Shown one piece after another: positions 55,972 through 64,000 of a stretch of 64,000 nucleotides of DNA. The position numbers were made by a program, and so were the translations under genes. The notes beneath the pieces are model-generated. The model searched no databases. It had not been told where the DNA came from and saw only the letters and a list, made by a program, of their open reading frames with translations. Source of the DNA: Rickettsiella endosymbiont of Xylota segnis (GTDB taxonomy: Bacteria; Pseudomonadota; Gammaproteobacteria; Diplorickettsiales; Diplorickettsiaceae); NCBI RefSeq assembly GCF_964019545.1, contig NZ_OZ026451.1:1049001-1113000 (forward strand), read 5' to 3'. Position 1 is the stretch's first letter. Each line of letters opens with the position of its first letter.

Positions 55972-58900
55972 CTAACTTCTTACTGTTCTAGAAATTGCGT
56001 AATTGGAATTTTTGCCATTAGTTTCATTGTTTGGAGGTGAAATAAAAAAGCTAGAAAAAGTATTTGCCGTCGGATGAGCTAGGTTGTTTTCCTGTTGATT
56101 AGAGTTGCCCGTAGACAGTAAAGGCTGCTGTTCTGCAATCAGAGGAATAGGACGCATAGCTCTTAACTCAACCAATATAAAATTCATGCGCTTAACTAAG
56201 GTTTTAAGGTTTAAAATATTTAATTTTTTCAATATATCTTCTAAAGATGTTATAAGTTTTACAAACATTTCTATATAATCAGAATTATGGTTATTCTGTG
56301 TTTGGTGCATATCAATTAAATCGTTGAAATGCTGATTAATAAGAGGAAATTTTTCTTGCATAAGGATATAAGCATCATTAGAAACTTTATGTTTAATATC
56401 TGCCTCTAAAGTTTTCATTTCTGTCTCAAGGCTTATTAATTTTTCAAGCTCAGAATCAGAAATAGAGTCTTTCTTCAGGTTTAGATTTAAATGCTTATCT
56501 TTTGCTTTTTTTCTAATACAATTCCAAACAAAACTACCTCCTGTAATAAGACAGATTATTGCTACAATTCCCCCCCCCACTAATAACCAAGTAACATAAC
56601 TATCATCGTTATTTTTTTCATCACAAGCATCCCCATTCACATGGGTTAATTCACGCGACTTTGCTACTAAGTCACTCAACATTATATTAGCAGTAGTTAT
56701 GACGTAGGATACCCCTAAAATTGAAGTTACATTTTTTAAAGCTTGACTTTCAGGTTGGAATCTTTGTGTTAAAAATTTACTTCTCGGTAACAATAGAGCA
56801 AAGTCTTCTAAACTTAAAGGCAAACAAGGATCCTCATTAGGATTGATATTTCTAATCGATCGATTAGAAATTACGTGAATCTCAACATTCACTATTCCAG
56901 CCAATACTATTTTATGATCAACTAATCCATTTTTAACTACAATCTTTTTAATAATATCGAGTTCTAAAGCGCTTATAAGCCAGTCGAGGTCGTCCGGTGA
57001 CAGTACTTGGGGATTTCCTTGAAGATCATAACGTTTAATACTATCCTCAGATAATTCAAAGACAGTATCTGGAAACGTAATTTTTACACTCCCGTATTTT
57101 TTAATAAACCGCTTTAATCCTTTAGTGTTATTTAAACTTTGGCGATAAATATTAGAGATTTTATCATCGGGATTAGATTCGCCTACAGAATGAGATGTCT
57201 TAGCTACCATTTCATCTGAAGCTAACGATTGGTTTTCAATATAGTTTTTACACGTTGACTCTGTAATAGATTGAGATATCAAAATTTTATCTAAAACAAC
57301 ACTGCTCACTTGACCTTCTTGAGCAAAAGATTTTCTTAAGGGTTTACTTAACTTAAAGTTTTTTTCTAAAACAAACAATTTAAGTGCTAAGTTTAAGTCT
57401 TGAATCGATTCAGGAGAGGGTTCAACACCATTGATTTTAATTTCCAATAGTCTTCTGGCAATTAATTGTTCTCCACTATGATCCACGAGATCCTCAATGA
57501 TCCTATTTTTGTCTTTGATTAGTTTAAGAGTAATGAGTTGCTGATCTAACATATATATTTCGAAAGTCGACTTTAACCAATTATAATCACTGATAGACAT
57601 CGATTGGGTGGTTTTTTGGTAAGTAATATCATGACGACTTATATTATTATGGGTTAATTTAAAAACCGTATCATTGAATATAAATTCAACTGAGTATTTC
57701 TTGAGTAAATTATGTAGGCTTGGATTATTTTTTAAATCCTCTTTATATAGACTTTGAATGTCATTTTCTGAAGCGCTCCAAGAGTGCTGATTTTCATCCA
57801 AATCAGAACAATCTTTAATTTGTTTATCTACCCATTTTTTGAAATCTGGTTCATAGGTTTGCAATTCAGACTTAATAAATAAATTAACTTCATTAATAGA
57901 GTCTCCATTTTGTGCCTTTTTCATTATTTGGTCTAACAAATTCGAATTCCTAGCCAATAAAAAACGAAATAAAGCACTACCAAAATAATATAAGTCTCCA
58001 CCACTCGCATAACTCATATTAATAATATGCTCTATCCTAGGTAGTTTATTTTTGGATTTTTTAATGTAATCTGCTTCTTCTTTAAAACAATTTTCATTAC
58101 CTAAAGCATTGGCTGATCCTTCTATCATCCACGAAGGCAGACAATGTAGTCCCTGTTCTCCCAGCAACGCATAAAAAAGGGTGTGTTGAATTTCATGACC
58201 TAAATTGCGAAAATTTCCCCCTTCTTTAGAGATTCGATTACGAGTATCACCTATTTGTTGGTAAATAAATGTTTCGTGCCATTGTTCAATATTAGATAAA
58301 GGTCTATAACTAATCATGGGACGGTCATTTTCAGAAGGTACACGTACATGAGCATAACCTCCTCCTGCCGTATTAACCCCCCATAAAGGTCCATACTTAA
58401 CATACTCATCGTTGTTTTTAAAAATATACAATCTAAAGATTTGATTCTTAAGGGGTTTCTTAAAATTAAGATGTAAATTAGTTTTCAACTTCTCGACTCG
58501 CGCATAAGTCTCTTTAATAGCTTCATTAATGTTAGTTTTTTCATCATCAGTCAGTTGTTGTTGAAAAGAAACATTAACCGTAAATGCACCGCTTTGATAA
58601 TTATAGTTATTAGGAAATACCTGTTGCTTGGCTACGATTTCATATAAATCTATAAACAAGTTTTTTTCACTATCCGCTAAGTTTTCTACATACTCGATAT
58701 AGGCACATTCCTTAACTTCATTGACCGTTAAAGAAAAACAACTATTCTCAGTTAATTTCATTATTTTAGAAATATAGTTCTTAGTAGTTTGGTCCACTAT
58801 TTCATAAATTTTTTTATTATCCTTAAAATTGATACGTAAAATACGATATGTACCTAAAACCGTTCGAAAAGAAAAGATAGAGTCGGAATTCCAACGACGA

Positions 58901-59469
58901 ATTTCATTATTCATCTTGTGTAGAGTATCAAAGTATGTTTCAAAATTTGAATAATTTATATCTTTTTCTATATAATTGTAAAAATTAACATTCAGCACCC
59001 AAAATAAATTAGTAAAATGCCAATCGAGTCGATCGATGGCTTTATCTAACACAATGTTAGAGTTTGCTATTTTATCAGCATACCGAGTGATCAATTTTAA
59101 AACGCGCGGCGCTTCCTTTTTGTGATCAACTCTTAAAAAGACATTAAAACGATCATAGAGCATTTTAAGATCTTCAATGTTAGTTAAAACATAGCTATCT
59201 ATCATTAACTCATCTGTAGCTAATGCAAATAATATATTTTTTTCATTGTCGCTTAAATTTTGTAATGAATCCGATAAAAATGCTGCTTCTAAAAATCTAA
59301 AAAAGAGAATTCGACTGTTTTTGTTTGAGGAGTGAGTCGATTGCGAATATTGAACTATCAATAGCCCTAATTTATCAAAAAATTGGTACCACTCTGCTTT
59401 GACAGTTTTTAACAAAATATCGATTGTTTTTTCTTGGTTAAATTTTCTATTCTTTCTTAAAATAGGCAT
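55972..59469 (-). CDS. 1165-residue membrane-anchored metallopeptidase, M9 collagenase-like
   Basis: Residues 1-290 form a helical N-terminal region like the M9 activator part. Residues 310-560 are a gluzincin catalytic domain: IFRLYIFKNNDEYVKYG and GGGYAHV precede LGHEIQHTL (His425, Glu426, His429), and WMIEGSANALG supplies the third ligand Glu450, as in M9 bacterial collagenases. Two related modules follow at about 591-640 and 791-840 (xxFxDTVFxL...SxxDxxWL), also found once in the 745-residue protein. One membrane segment is near 957-980 (LLVGGGIVAIICLITGGSFV), followed by a 185-residue helical tail. No signal peptide is visible. Upstream is a PmrA-type promoter (59649-59681). Proteolysis of host matrix or other host protein is possible but unproven. 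Confidence 0.75.
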   Translation of the reverse strand: MPILRKNRKFNQEKTIDILLKTVKAEWYQFFDKLGLLIVQYSQSTHSSNKNSRILFFRFLEAAFLSDSLQNLSDNEKNILFALATDELMIDSYVLTNIEDLKMLYDRFNVFLRVDHKKEAPRVLKLITRYADKIANSNIVLDKAIDRLDWHFTNLFWVLNVNFYNYIEKDINYSNFETYFDTLHKMNNEIRRWNSDSIFSFRTVLGTYRILRINFKDNKKIYEIVDQTTKNYISKIMKLTENSCFSLTVNEVKECAYIEYVENLADSEKNLFIDLYEIVAKQQVFPNNYNYQSGAFTVNVSFQQQLTDDEKTNINEAIKETYARVEKLKTNLHLNFKKPLKNQIFRLYIFKNNDEYVKYGPLWGVNTAGGGYAHVRVPSENDRPMISYRPLSNIEQWHETFIYQQIGDTRNRISKEGGNFRNLGHEIQHTLFYALLGEQGLHCLPSWMIEGSANALGNENCFKEEADYIKKSKNKLPRIEHIINMSYASGGDLYYFGSALFRFLLARNSNLLDQIMKKAQNGDSINEVNLFIKSELQTYEPDFKKWVDKQIKDCSDLDENQHSWSASENDIQSLYKEDLKNNPSLHNLLKKYSVEFIFNDTVFKLTHNNISRHDITYQKTTQSMSISDYNWLKSTFEIYMLDQQLITLKLIKDKNRIIEDLVDHSGEQLIARRLLEIKINGVEPSPESIQDLNLALKLFVLEKNFKLSKPLRKSFAQEGQVSSVVLDKILISQSITESTCKNYIENQSLASDEMVAKTSHSVGESNPDDKISNIYRQSLNNTKGLKRFIKKYGSVKITFPDTVFELSEDSIKRYDLQGNPQVLSPDDLDWLISALELDIIKKIVVKNGLVDHKIVLAGIVNVEIHVISNRSIRNINPNEDPCLPLSLEDFALLLPRSKFLTQRFQPESQALKNVTSILGVSYVITTANIMLSDLVAKSRELTHVNGDACDEKNNDDSYVTWLLVGGGIVAIICLITGGSFVWNCIRKKAKDKHLNLNLKKDSISDSELEKLISLETEMKTLEADIKHKVSNDAYILMQEKFPLINQHFNDLIDMHQTQNNHNSDYIEMFVKLITSLEDILKKLNILNLKTLVKRMNFILVELRAMRPIPLIAEQQPLLSTGNSNQQENNLAHPTANTFSSFFISPPNNETNGKNSNYAISRTVRS

Positions 59470-59648
59470 TAAATCCCCACAACATTTTTTTAATTTAGTA
59501 AAATACTCACTATCATGCTCATGATCGGCGAATAATTTTCTAGGGATTCCTTGTTTAACTACCTCATTTCTAAATACAAACTATTAACCTTGTTAACCCT
59601 GCTAAATAAATCATTTTTAAGTCACGATCAGGCACATAAAGTGTTGCC

Positions 59649-59681
59649 AGCATAGGTAGCAAAACTTAAGGATTTCTTAAG
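59649..59681 (-). promoter_or_regulatory. PmrA-type promoter of the collagenase-like gene
   Basis: Minus strand: CTTAAG, AAATC, CTTAAG, ten bases, TATGCT. Two perfect half-sites; the best match to the PmrA consensus in the window. The leader to the start codon is about 175 bases. Confidence 0.75.
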
Positions 59682-59961
59682 ATACACTATGCATTAAAAA
59701 AATTGATAACGAGTTTAATTTTGATAAGAATTTAATATTAGATTACTATTTATAAATTTATTTGCCAGGAAAATTGCCCGTAACCGCAATATGGCGGCAT
59801 ATGGACTCTGCAACGACAGAATTAAACCATTATTCGTCATAATGTTGATTGTTTACTCGCGAGAATTCAATTCAATTTACTTAATTTCTATAAATTCTTT
59901 CTAAATCAAAATTATTGATTGAAATTTTTAATATTTATATAAAAATTAAATCGATTTTTTA

Positions 59962-59994
59962 GTTAAGGATCTCTTAAGCTTCGCCACCTACGAT
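59962..59994 (+). promoter_or_regulatory. PmrA-type promoter of the 1053-residue gene
   Basis: Plus strand: GTTAAG, GATCT, CTTAAG, ten bases, TACGAT. One mismatch in the first base of the first half-site. The leader to the ATG at 60030 is about 30 bases. Confidence 0.75.
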
Positions 59995-60029
59995 GAAGAT
60001 CATTTTTTTAAATTTTCATAGGTGTTTTA

Positions 60030-63000
60030 ATGCCAATTATTTCTAATCAAAATCCATTATTAGAAACTATTCATAACGATATACTTAAGGGACTAGTTAC
60101 TGATCAAACCTTAACTACTTTTAAGAGTTTTTTAAAGTTCTTTAATCCCTTACCTTGTGATACAAAACTTGTCACTACAGAGTCTATGCCATGTATTGCT
60201 GGTGCAGATCATATAATGGAAAAAGTATCGTCGTATAAAAATTTAGTTAAGGATGATTCTTTTAAAAATGGCTTAAACTATTTAACATCTTTTATTGATC
60301 AGCATACTTCAGATATAGAATCAACCGATATAGAAAACTTATTACAAATTTGTGATAATTTTTTTAAAATTCCTTTTAACAATTTGGATTTAACTCCTTC
60401 ACAAATAAATAATATAACCCAAGCCTTTTTTGATTTTTTTGCGAGTATCACCAATTTGCGCGAAACTATTTTTATTAATTCAAATAATGACAAACCCAAG
60501 ATTATTGAGTTAATAAGCTTATCTCTAGCATATTTTATTCGTTTAAATAAGCTTAATGGCAAAGTTAGTCCAGGTGAACCAAGAGTGACTTACATGATTT
60601 ATTCGCCATTGATAAGTTATCTTGAAGGCCTAGGTAATTTAACCTTACACTTCAGGCAACAACATGATGGAGCTGATTTAGGTCCATTTGAAAATAACGC
60701 AGTCAGACTTATTAATTCAATGACTAATTTGACAAGCGATCAATTAAGTAATGCCAGATATGCGTTTCTTAGTAAATATCATACTGAGCCTGATTTATTA
60801 AATGAATGTAAACGCTTGTTTAATACAACTAACTGCGATCCTTATCAATTTACTAATCAATACAAATTGATTAGCCTAGGAAGAACAGTTAGGAATCCTA
60901 ATGCAGCGGAACCTATAGCACAAAAATTATTGTTTGGCTCAAATTATGACATAAAATTACGTTTAAAAACATTATGTACAACGATAGATAAAAATAACGC
61001 ATTAGCTAATTTTTTAGACTACTTTAAAACCACAGTTAAGGAATCCAATAAAAATGAACAAGTTTTATCGGTTAATTTTGTAAAAAATTTATCTTCCCTT
61101 TCTTTCCATTTAACCGATGTGTTTAAGGAAACTAAACCTAAATCTAGAATTTACGATAGCTTATACTCCTTAGTATTAACCCTATTAAAAAATCCATCAA
61201 TAGGCAATCATTATTCCGATGTTTTGCAAGCGATAAGGGCATGTACAGAACAAATGCTTGTTAGATTAGCAGATCAAACAGACCTCAAGTTAAAACAACC
61301 TCAAATGGCCATTGAAACTTCAATGAACATTCTTGCAGATATATTCCATCAAACAATGGATATCGCTGCTGTTACAGCGTTTGATAAAAAAGACATTGGA
61401 GAAATGATTAAGAAACTTAGCATAGCTTGCCTAAAAATTGATACCTGTAATTCCTTTTCTGCATTAAATCAATTTAGTAAAACTTTAGGCAGTATGGTCC
61501 GTAGCTTATCTAAGAGAAATAAAACTGAAACCGATAGCAACGCTGCTCAAGTAATCGAAACAACTGCTCGACAAATTATTCAAAATGCAAACAATACAAT
61601 TTCAGAACAGCACATACTAAATTTGCGATGGTTCTACCTAAAAGGACGTTATGACACCAAGGCAATTCAAAATTGCCCAAAAGTATTTAATTCTATCGAT
61701 TGTAATGAGGTAATTTCTGCTAATAAAACAATAATACAGGACGAAATTCCCACGACAATAATTCCTGAAACAACCACGCCAATTGTTATTCAAGCTATGA
61801 ATACGACCAAATTACCTAGTTATTCTAATACTACTAACTTTAACCGGACCGATGCTGTAAAAGAATCTAATAACAACAATTCAATCAATTCAACATTATC
61901 TAATTCTGGTCTAAGCTTAGGAACTTCAGCTGCACATGGTGCAGGATCGGGTATGTTAAATGCTATCATTCAATACTTTGCTGCCAAACATTCTCGGCGG
62001 GGCGAACAAACATCAGCAACGAAAGCAGTGATTATCTCTAGCAGTCTATTGGCTCATGCGGCATTTGCTGCAACGTTTCCATTGATGCTATACAAGATAC
62101 AAGAGCATATAAATCAAGGCAATGAAGACGAAGCGCAACAGCTATGGGACAACTTGCTATTACAAGCACTGCCAACTTTTATTAGCAGTGTCGGTTTAAG
62201 TATGGGTTTGCAAATATTTTATGTATGCACGCAATTAATACCCAACCACGCCCGAGCAATTGCACGAAATACGGTGCCTCTCTTGGGGACGGCAGTCAAT
62301 CTGTTCAAAAATCCTGTCGCCACCGGTGTGCAAATGGCTACATCTATTGCAATTTCTTCTTTAACTTATGGTTTATTTAATCGGATTTCTCCAGTAAATA
62401 ATACTAATTTTATCGATGTAGAAAAGTCTGCTACGGAAAATAGAACCTTTGAAATGGAACCCTTAAAAGAAGAAAAAGAAAGTGATACTAACAATGCTAT
62501 TAACGAAATCGAACAAAATTTAACCCCCGAAGAAATTTTTTTCCAAAAAAATAAATTTATTTCATTACCAAATCTAGATAAAATGGCTAGATATTTAAAA
62601 GATATCATTGATGACACCCAAGCTTTTTCAGATATGCAAAATTTGCAATCTTCCAAAGAATTGCTTCAAACTCGTTTAAGAGCATTAAACAGTCTTCATG
62701 CAGGATTAATATCTAAAGACTTTATCAAATTATCTAAAGATAAAACTCCTGAAAACGTTGAAATTCAATTTAAGTCTAATTGCGAAAGCTTAAAATTCTT
62801 AATTGAAAGTATAAATAAAGAGCTGCAAACTAACTATTTCTTCAGTGAAGATAGAAATTTGAAAGCCGATTTAAATAAAATTGAGGGGTTAAACTCTAAA
62901 GACCATACCTTTGAGTTTAAAACTAAATTAGGGAAAATAAGAGATAACATTGGATTTATAGACACTATAATCAAGGCAGCTTTTTCACGTAATGAGAGTG

Positions 63001-63191
63001 ATTTTAAAAAAAAACCGCAAGATAATCGTAGAAATACTGTATGTTTTTCTAGTGAAAATGATAAAGCTAGATATTCTATTGCCTCATCTTCCGATGAGTC
63101 TTCTAAATCAGACGGATATGGTAATACAAAATTTAATGATTCAAATATACTCGAAGTACAAAGTTTATTACCAACTAGACTTAATCGTTAA
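60030..63191 (+). CDS. 1053-residue membrane protein of unknown function, candidate effector
   Basis: No recognised enzyme domain. The N-terminal 600 residues are helical and contain a weak internal duplication: near 240-270 (LLNECKRLFNTTNCDP) and near 525-560 (IQNCPKVFNSIDCNE), both with paired Cys and a preceding NxR.xyL segment. A Thr/Asn/Ser-rich linker follows (about 575-630). Four hydrophobic segments lie at about 635-785 (LLAHAAFAATFPLMLY, LPTFISSVGLSMGLQIFYV, MATSIAISSLTYGLF among them), then a 260-residue polar helical tail. It is divergent from the collagenase-like gene, with its own PmrA-type promoter, and is followed by a strong terminator. Confidence 0.75.
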   Translation: MPIISNQNPLLETIHNDILKGLVTDQTLTTFKSFLKFFNPLPCDTKLVTTESMPCIAGADHIMEKVSSYKNLVKDDSFKNGLNYLTSFIDQHTSDIESTDIENLLQICDNFFKIPFNNLDLTPSQINNITQAFFDFFASITNLRETIFINSNNDKPKIIELISLSLAYFIRLNKLNGKVSPGEPRVTYMIYSPLISYLEGLGNLTLHFRQQHDGADLGPFENNAVRLINSMTNLTSDQLSNARYAFLSKYHTEPDLLNECKRLFNTTNCDPYQFTNQYKLISLGRTVRNPNAAEPIAQKLLFGSNYDIKLRLKTLCTTIDKNNALANFLDYFKTTVKESNKNEQVLSVNFVKNLSSLSFHLTDVFKETKPKSRIYDSLYSLVLTLLKNPSIGNHYSDVLQAIRACTEQMLVRLADQTDLKLKQPQMAIETSMNILADIFHQTMDIAAVTAFDKKDIGEMIKKLSIACLKIDTCNSFSALNQFSKTLGSMVRSLSKRNKTETDSNAAQVIETTARQIIQNANNTISEQHILNLRWFYLKGRYDTKAIQNCPKVFNSIDCNEVISANKTIIQDEIPTTIIPETTTPIVIQAMNTTKLPSYSNTTNFNRTDAVKESNNNNSINSTLSNSGLSLGTSAAHGAGSGMLNAIIQYFAAKHSRRGEQTSATKAVIISSSLLAHAAFAATFPLMLYKIQEHINQGNEDEAQQLWDNLLLQALPTFISSVGLSMGLQIFYVCTQLIPNHARAIARNTVPLLGTAVNLFKNPVATGVQMATSIAISSLTYGLFNRISPVNNTNFIDVEKSATENRTFEMEPLKEEKESDTNNAINEIEQNLTPEEIFFQKNKFISLPNLDKMARYLKDIIDDTQAFSDMQNLQSSKELLQTRLRALNSLHAGLISKDFIKLSKDKTPENVEIQFKSNCESLKFLIESINKELQTNYFFSEDRNLKADLNKIEGLNSKDHTFEFKTKLGKIRDNIGFIDTIIKAAFSRNESDFKKKPQDNRRNTVCFSSENDKARYSIASSSDESSKSDGYGNTKFNDSNILEVQSLLPTRLNR

Positions 63192-63200
63192 TAAATAAAC

Positions 63201-63229
63201 AAAAAAGCCTGCAGAAGCAGGCTTTTTTT
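63201..63229. terminator. Strong bidirectional intrinsic terminator
   Basis: AAAAAAGCCTGC-AGAA-GCAGGCTTTTTTT: a perfect GC-rich stem with a 4-base loop, A-run before and T-run after. It can end both the 1053-residue gene and the converging QEGLA gene. Confidence 0.95.
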
Positions 63230-63242
63230 CGTCTGTTGTAAC

Positions 63243-64000
63243 TTAGCCTTGCAAAATATTCCGATAATCTACTGCTAATTTTTTCAAATCCAGTTGATTA
63301 AAAAATAGTGAATAACACATCCAACAGCTTAATGCAGCTAAATCACGAAATTGATGCGGTATATGATAAGGTTTGACGAGTAATCCTTCTTCAAACAAAT
63401 GTGCTAATAAACGTTGATCTTCCAAACTGGTTTTACCGACAAATAATAAGTCAATTCTATCCACTAAACCTTGTTCTACCGCTAAGCGTAGATAATTATA
63501 GATTAAAATAAAGCCTTTGCTGTAAACCAAATCTTTAGTAAATGGACCCAATGCCGGTAAGCTACCGCGAAAGATTCGCACACTACTTTTATAACTTTCT
63601 TCCGGTGTATGTGCTTGCTCCAGAAAAAAATTAAATACTTGCAAGAAATCAGCGCCCTCTTCGGCCATGGCAATACCGGTGACGCGATCGGTCAATTTTT
63701 TAATGCGCATTGGCGAAGAAACAAAATGAAATAACTCCATAATAATCGCCAAACCTTCTTGATTAGCAATGGCTGAAGGTGGCCCTTTTCCCAAAAAGGT
63801 ACAAATGGGTTGATGCATGCCATTAAGTGTGGTGCCCATATGCACCCAACCCTCATGCACTTCTAAAATACGTAAATCACGTTCGCTAAATAAAGCATCT
63901 TGTCGAATCTTAATCGTCTCAGCACCGGCAGCTGCATCCGCTACTATCCCATCACTAATGATCACCCATTTTTTCATTTTAGGCTTTTGCAGTTTAGTCT
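63243..64000 (-). CDS. DUF1704/QEGLA-motif metallopeptidase-like protein, N-terminus outside window
   Basis: The visible C-terminal 250 or so residues contain VHEGWVHMGT, an HExxxH zinc motif, and ANQEGLAIIMEL, the QEGLA signature of the DUF1704 family. That family includes bacterial proteins named flavohaemoglobin-expression modulators and the eukaryotic tubulin tyrosine carboxypeptidase MATCAP, which uses the same HExxxH site. The frame is open to the right edge; an ATG at 63977 lies inside what should be the conserved N-terminal part, since complete members are about 400 residues, so the gene is treated as partial. The substrate is unknown. Confidence 0.85.
   Translation of the reverse strand, partial: TKLQKPKMKKWVIISDGIVADAAAGAETIKIRQDALFSERDLRILEVHEGWVHMGTTLNGMHQPICTFLGKGPPSAIANQEGLAIIMELFHFVSSPMRIKKLTDRVTGIAMAEEGADFLQVFNFFLEQAHTPEESYKSSVRIFRGSLPALGPFTKDLVYSKGFILIYNYLRLAVEQGLVDRIDLLFVGKTSLEDQRLLAHLFEEGLLVKPYHIPHQFRDLAALSCWMCYSLFFNQLDLKKLAVDYRNILQG

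Larger units (their letters stand above)
59470..60029. other. 560-bp divergent promoter region between two large unknown genes
   Basis: AT-rich and without an open frame of note. It contains two PmrA-type promoters facing outward (59649-59681 to the left, 59962-59994 to the right), so the two large divergent genes appear to be regulated alike. A less AT-rich patch near 59770-59815 has no recognised feature. Confidence 0.6.

Overview
This is an AT-rich stretch of a gammaproteobacterial chromosome. Gene content points to the order Legionellales, most likely the Coxiellaceae (Rickettsiella/Diplorickettsia/Coxiella-type intracellular bacteria). The reasons are: large helical or membrane-anchored proteins with no housekeeping role; PmrA-type promoters in front of them, as known for Dot/Icm effector genes of Legionella and Coxiella; ordinary gammaproteobacterial housekeeping genes (hflD, rpoH, feoABC, dusA, recJ, ispG, murE-murF-mraY); and decayed integrase genes. 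Assignment below the order is inference.

Region 1 (1-13.6 kb, all on the minus strand) looks like a biosynthetic gene cluster. A tightly packed six-gene operon, aroA-aroK-aroQ-aroE-aroB-aroC, covers every shikimate-pathway step after DAHP synthase. Downstream are an MFS exporter, a leucine-carboxyl-methyltransferase-like methyltransferase and a YdiI/EntH-type thioesterase. A second overlapping set follows: an acireductone-dioxygenase-like cupin, a ferritin-like diiron protein, pabB, pabA, an aryl-CoA ligase and a PaaA-like diiron oxygenase cut by the window edge. Read together: shikimate supplies chorismate, PabA/PabB make aminodeoxychorismate, and the resulting aryl acid could be activated by the ligase, oxidised, methylated, released and exported. 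The product is unknown, and no aminodeoxychorismate lyase (pabC) or DAHP synthase is in view.

Region 2 (13.6-18.1 kb) is scarred. It holds a frameshifted two-domain GrpB gene bracketed by a 22-bp inverted repeat, an APC amino-acid transporter, the 3' half of a tRNA-Phe-like sequence, integrase remnants with duplicated tails, and a Sfp-type phosphopantetheinyl transferase wedged between them.

Region 3 (18.1-36.3 kb) is accessory. It has a 1609-residue protein with 204-bp tandem repeats, a hybrid histidine kinase, a SAH-hydrolase-like/methyltransferase divergent pair, a 745-residue membrane-anchored protein, a copper ATPase and several small unknown proteins.

Region 4 (36.3-54.3 kb) is mainly housekeeping: hflD, mraY-murF-murE, the Fur-box-preceded feoABC operon, dusA, recJ, a peptide deformylase with a hydrophobic leader, an L,D-transpeptidase, ispG, rpoH with a coupled 53-codon ORF, a CYTH protein and a DUF3579 protein. 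Copies of a dispersed intergenic repeat lie between genes here and at 33.5 kb.

Region 5 (54.3-64 kb) holds a 280-residue unknown protein, an endonuclease III-like glycosylase, a 1165-residue membrane-anchored M9-collagenase-like metallopeptidase divergent from a 1053-residue unknown membrane protein, and the C-terminal part of a DUF1704/QEGLA-motif metallopeptidase.

A key regulatory observation is that six proteins of unknown role (genes ending or starting near 18.1, 27.9, 48.7, 54.3, 56.0 and 60.0 kb) share one promoter layout: nTTAAn, 5 bases, nTTAAn, exactly 10 bases, then a TAnnnT -10 box. This suggests a PmrA-controlled set of candidate type IVB secretion effectors.
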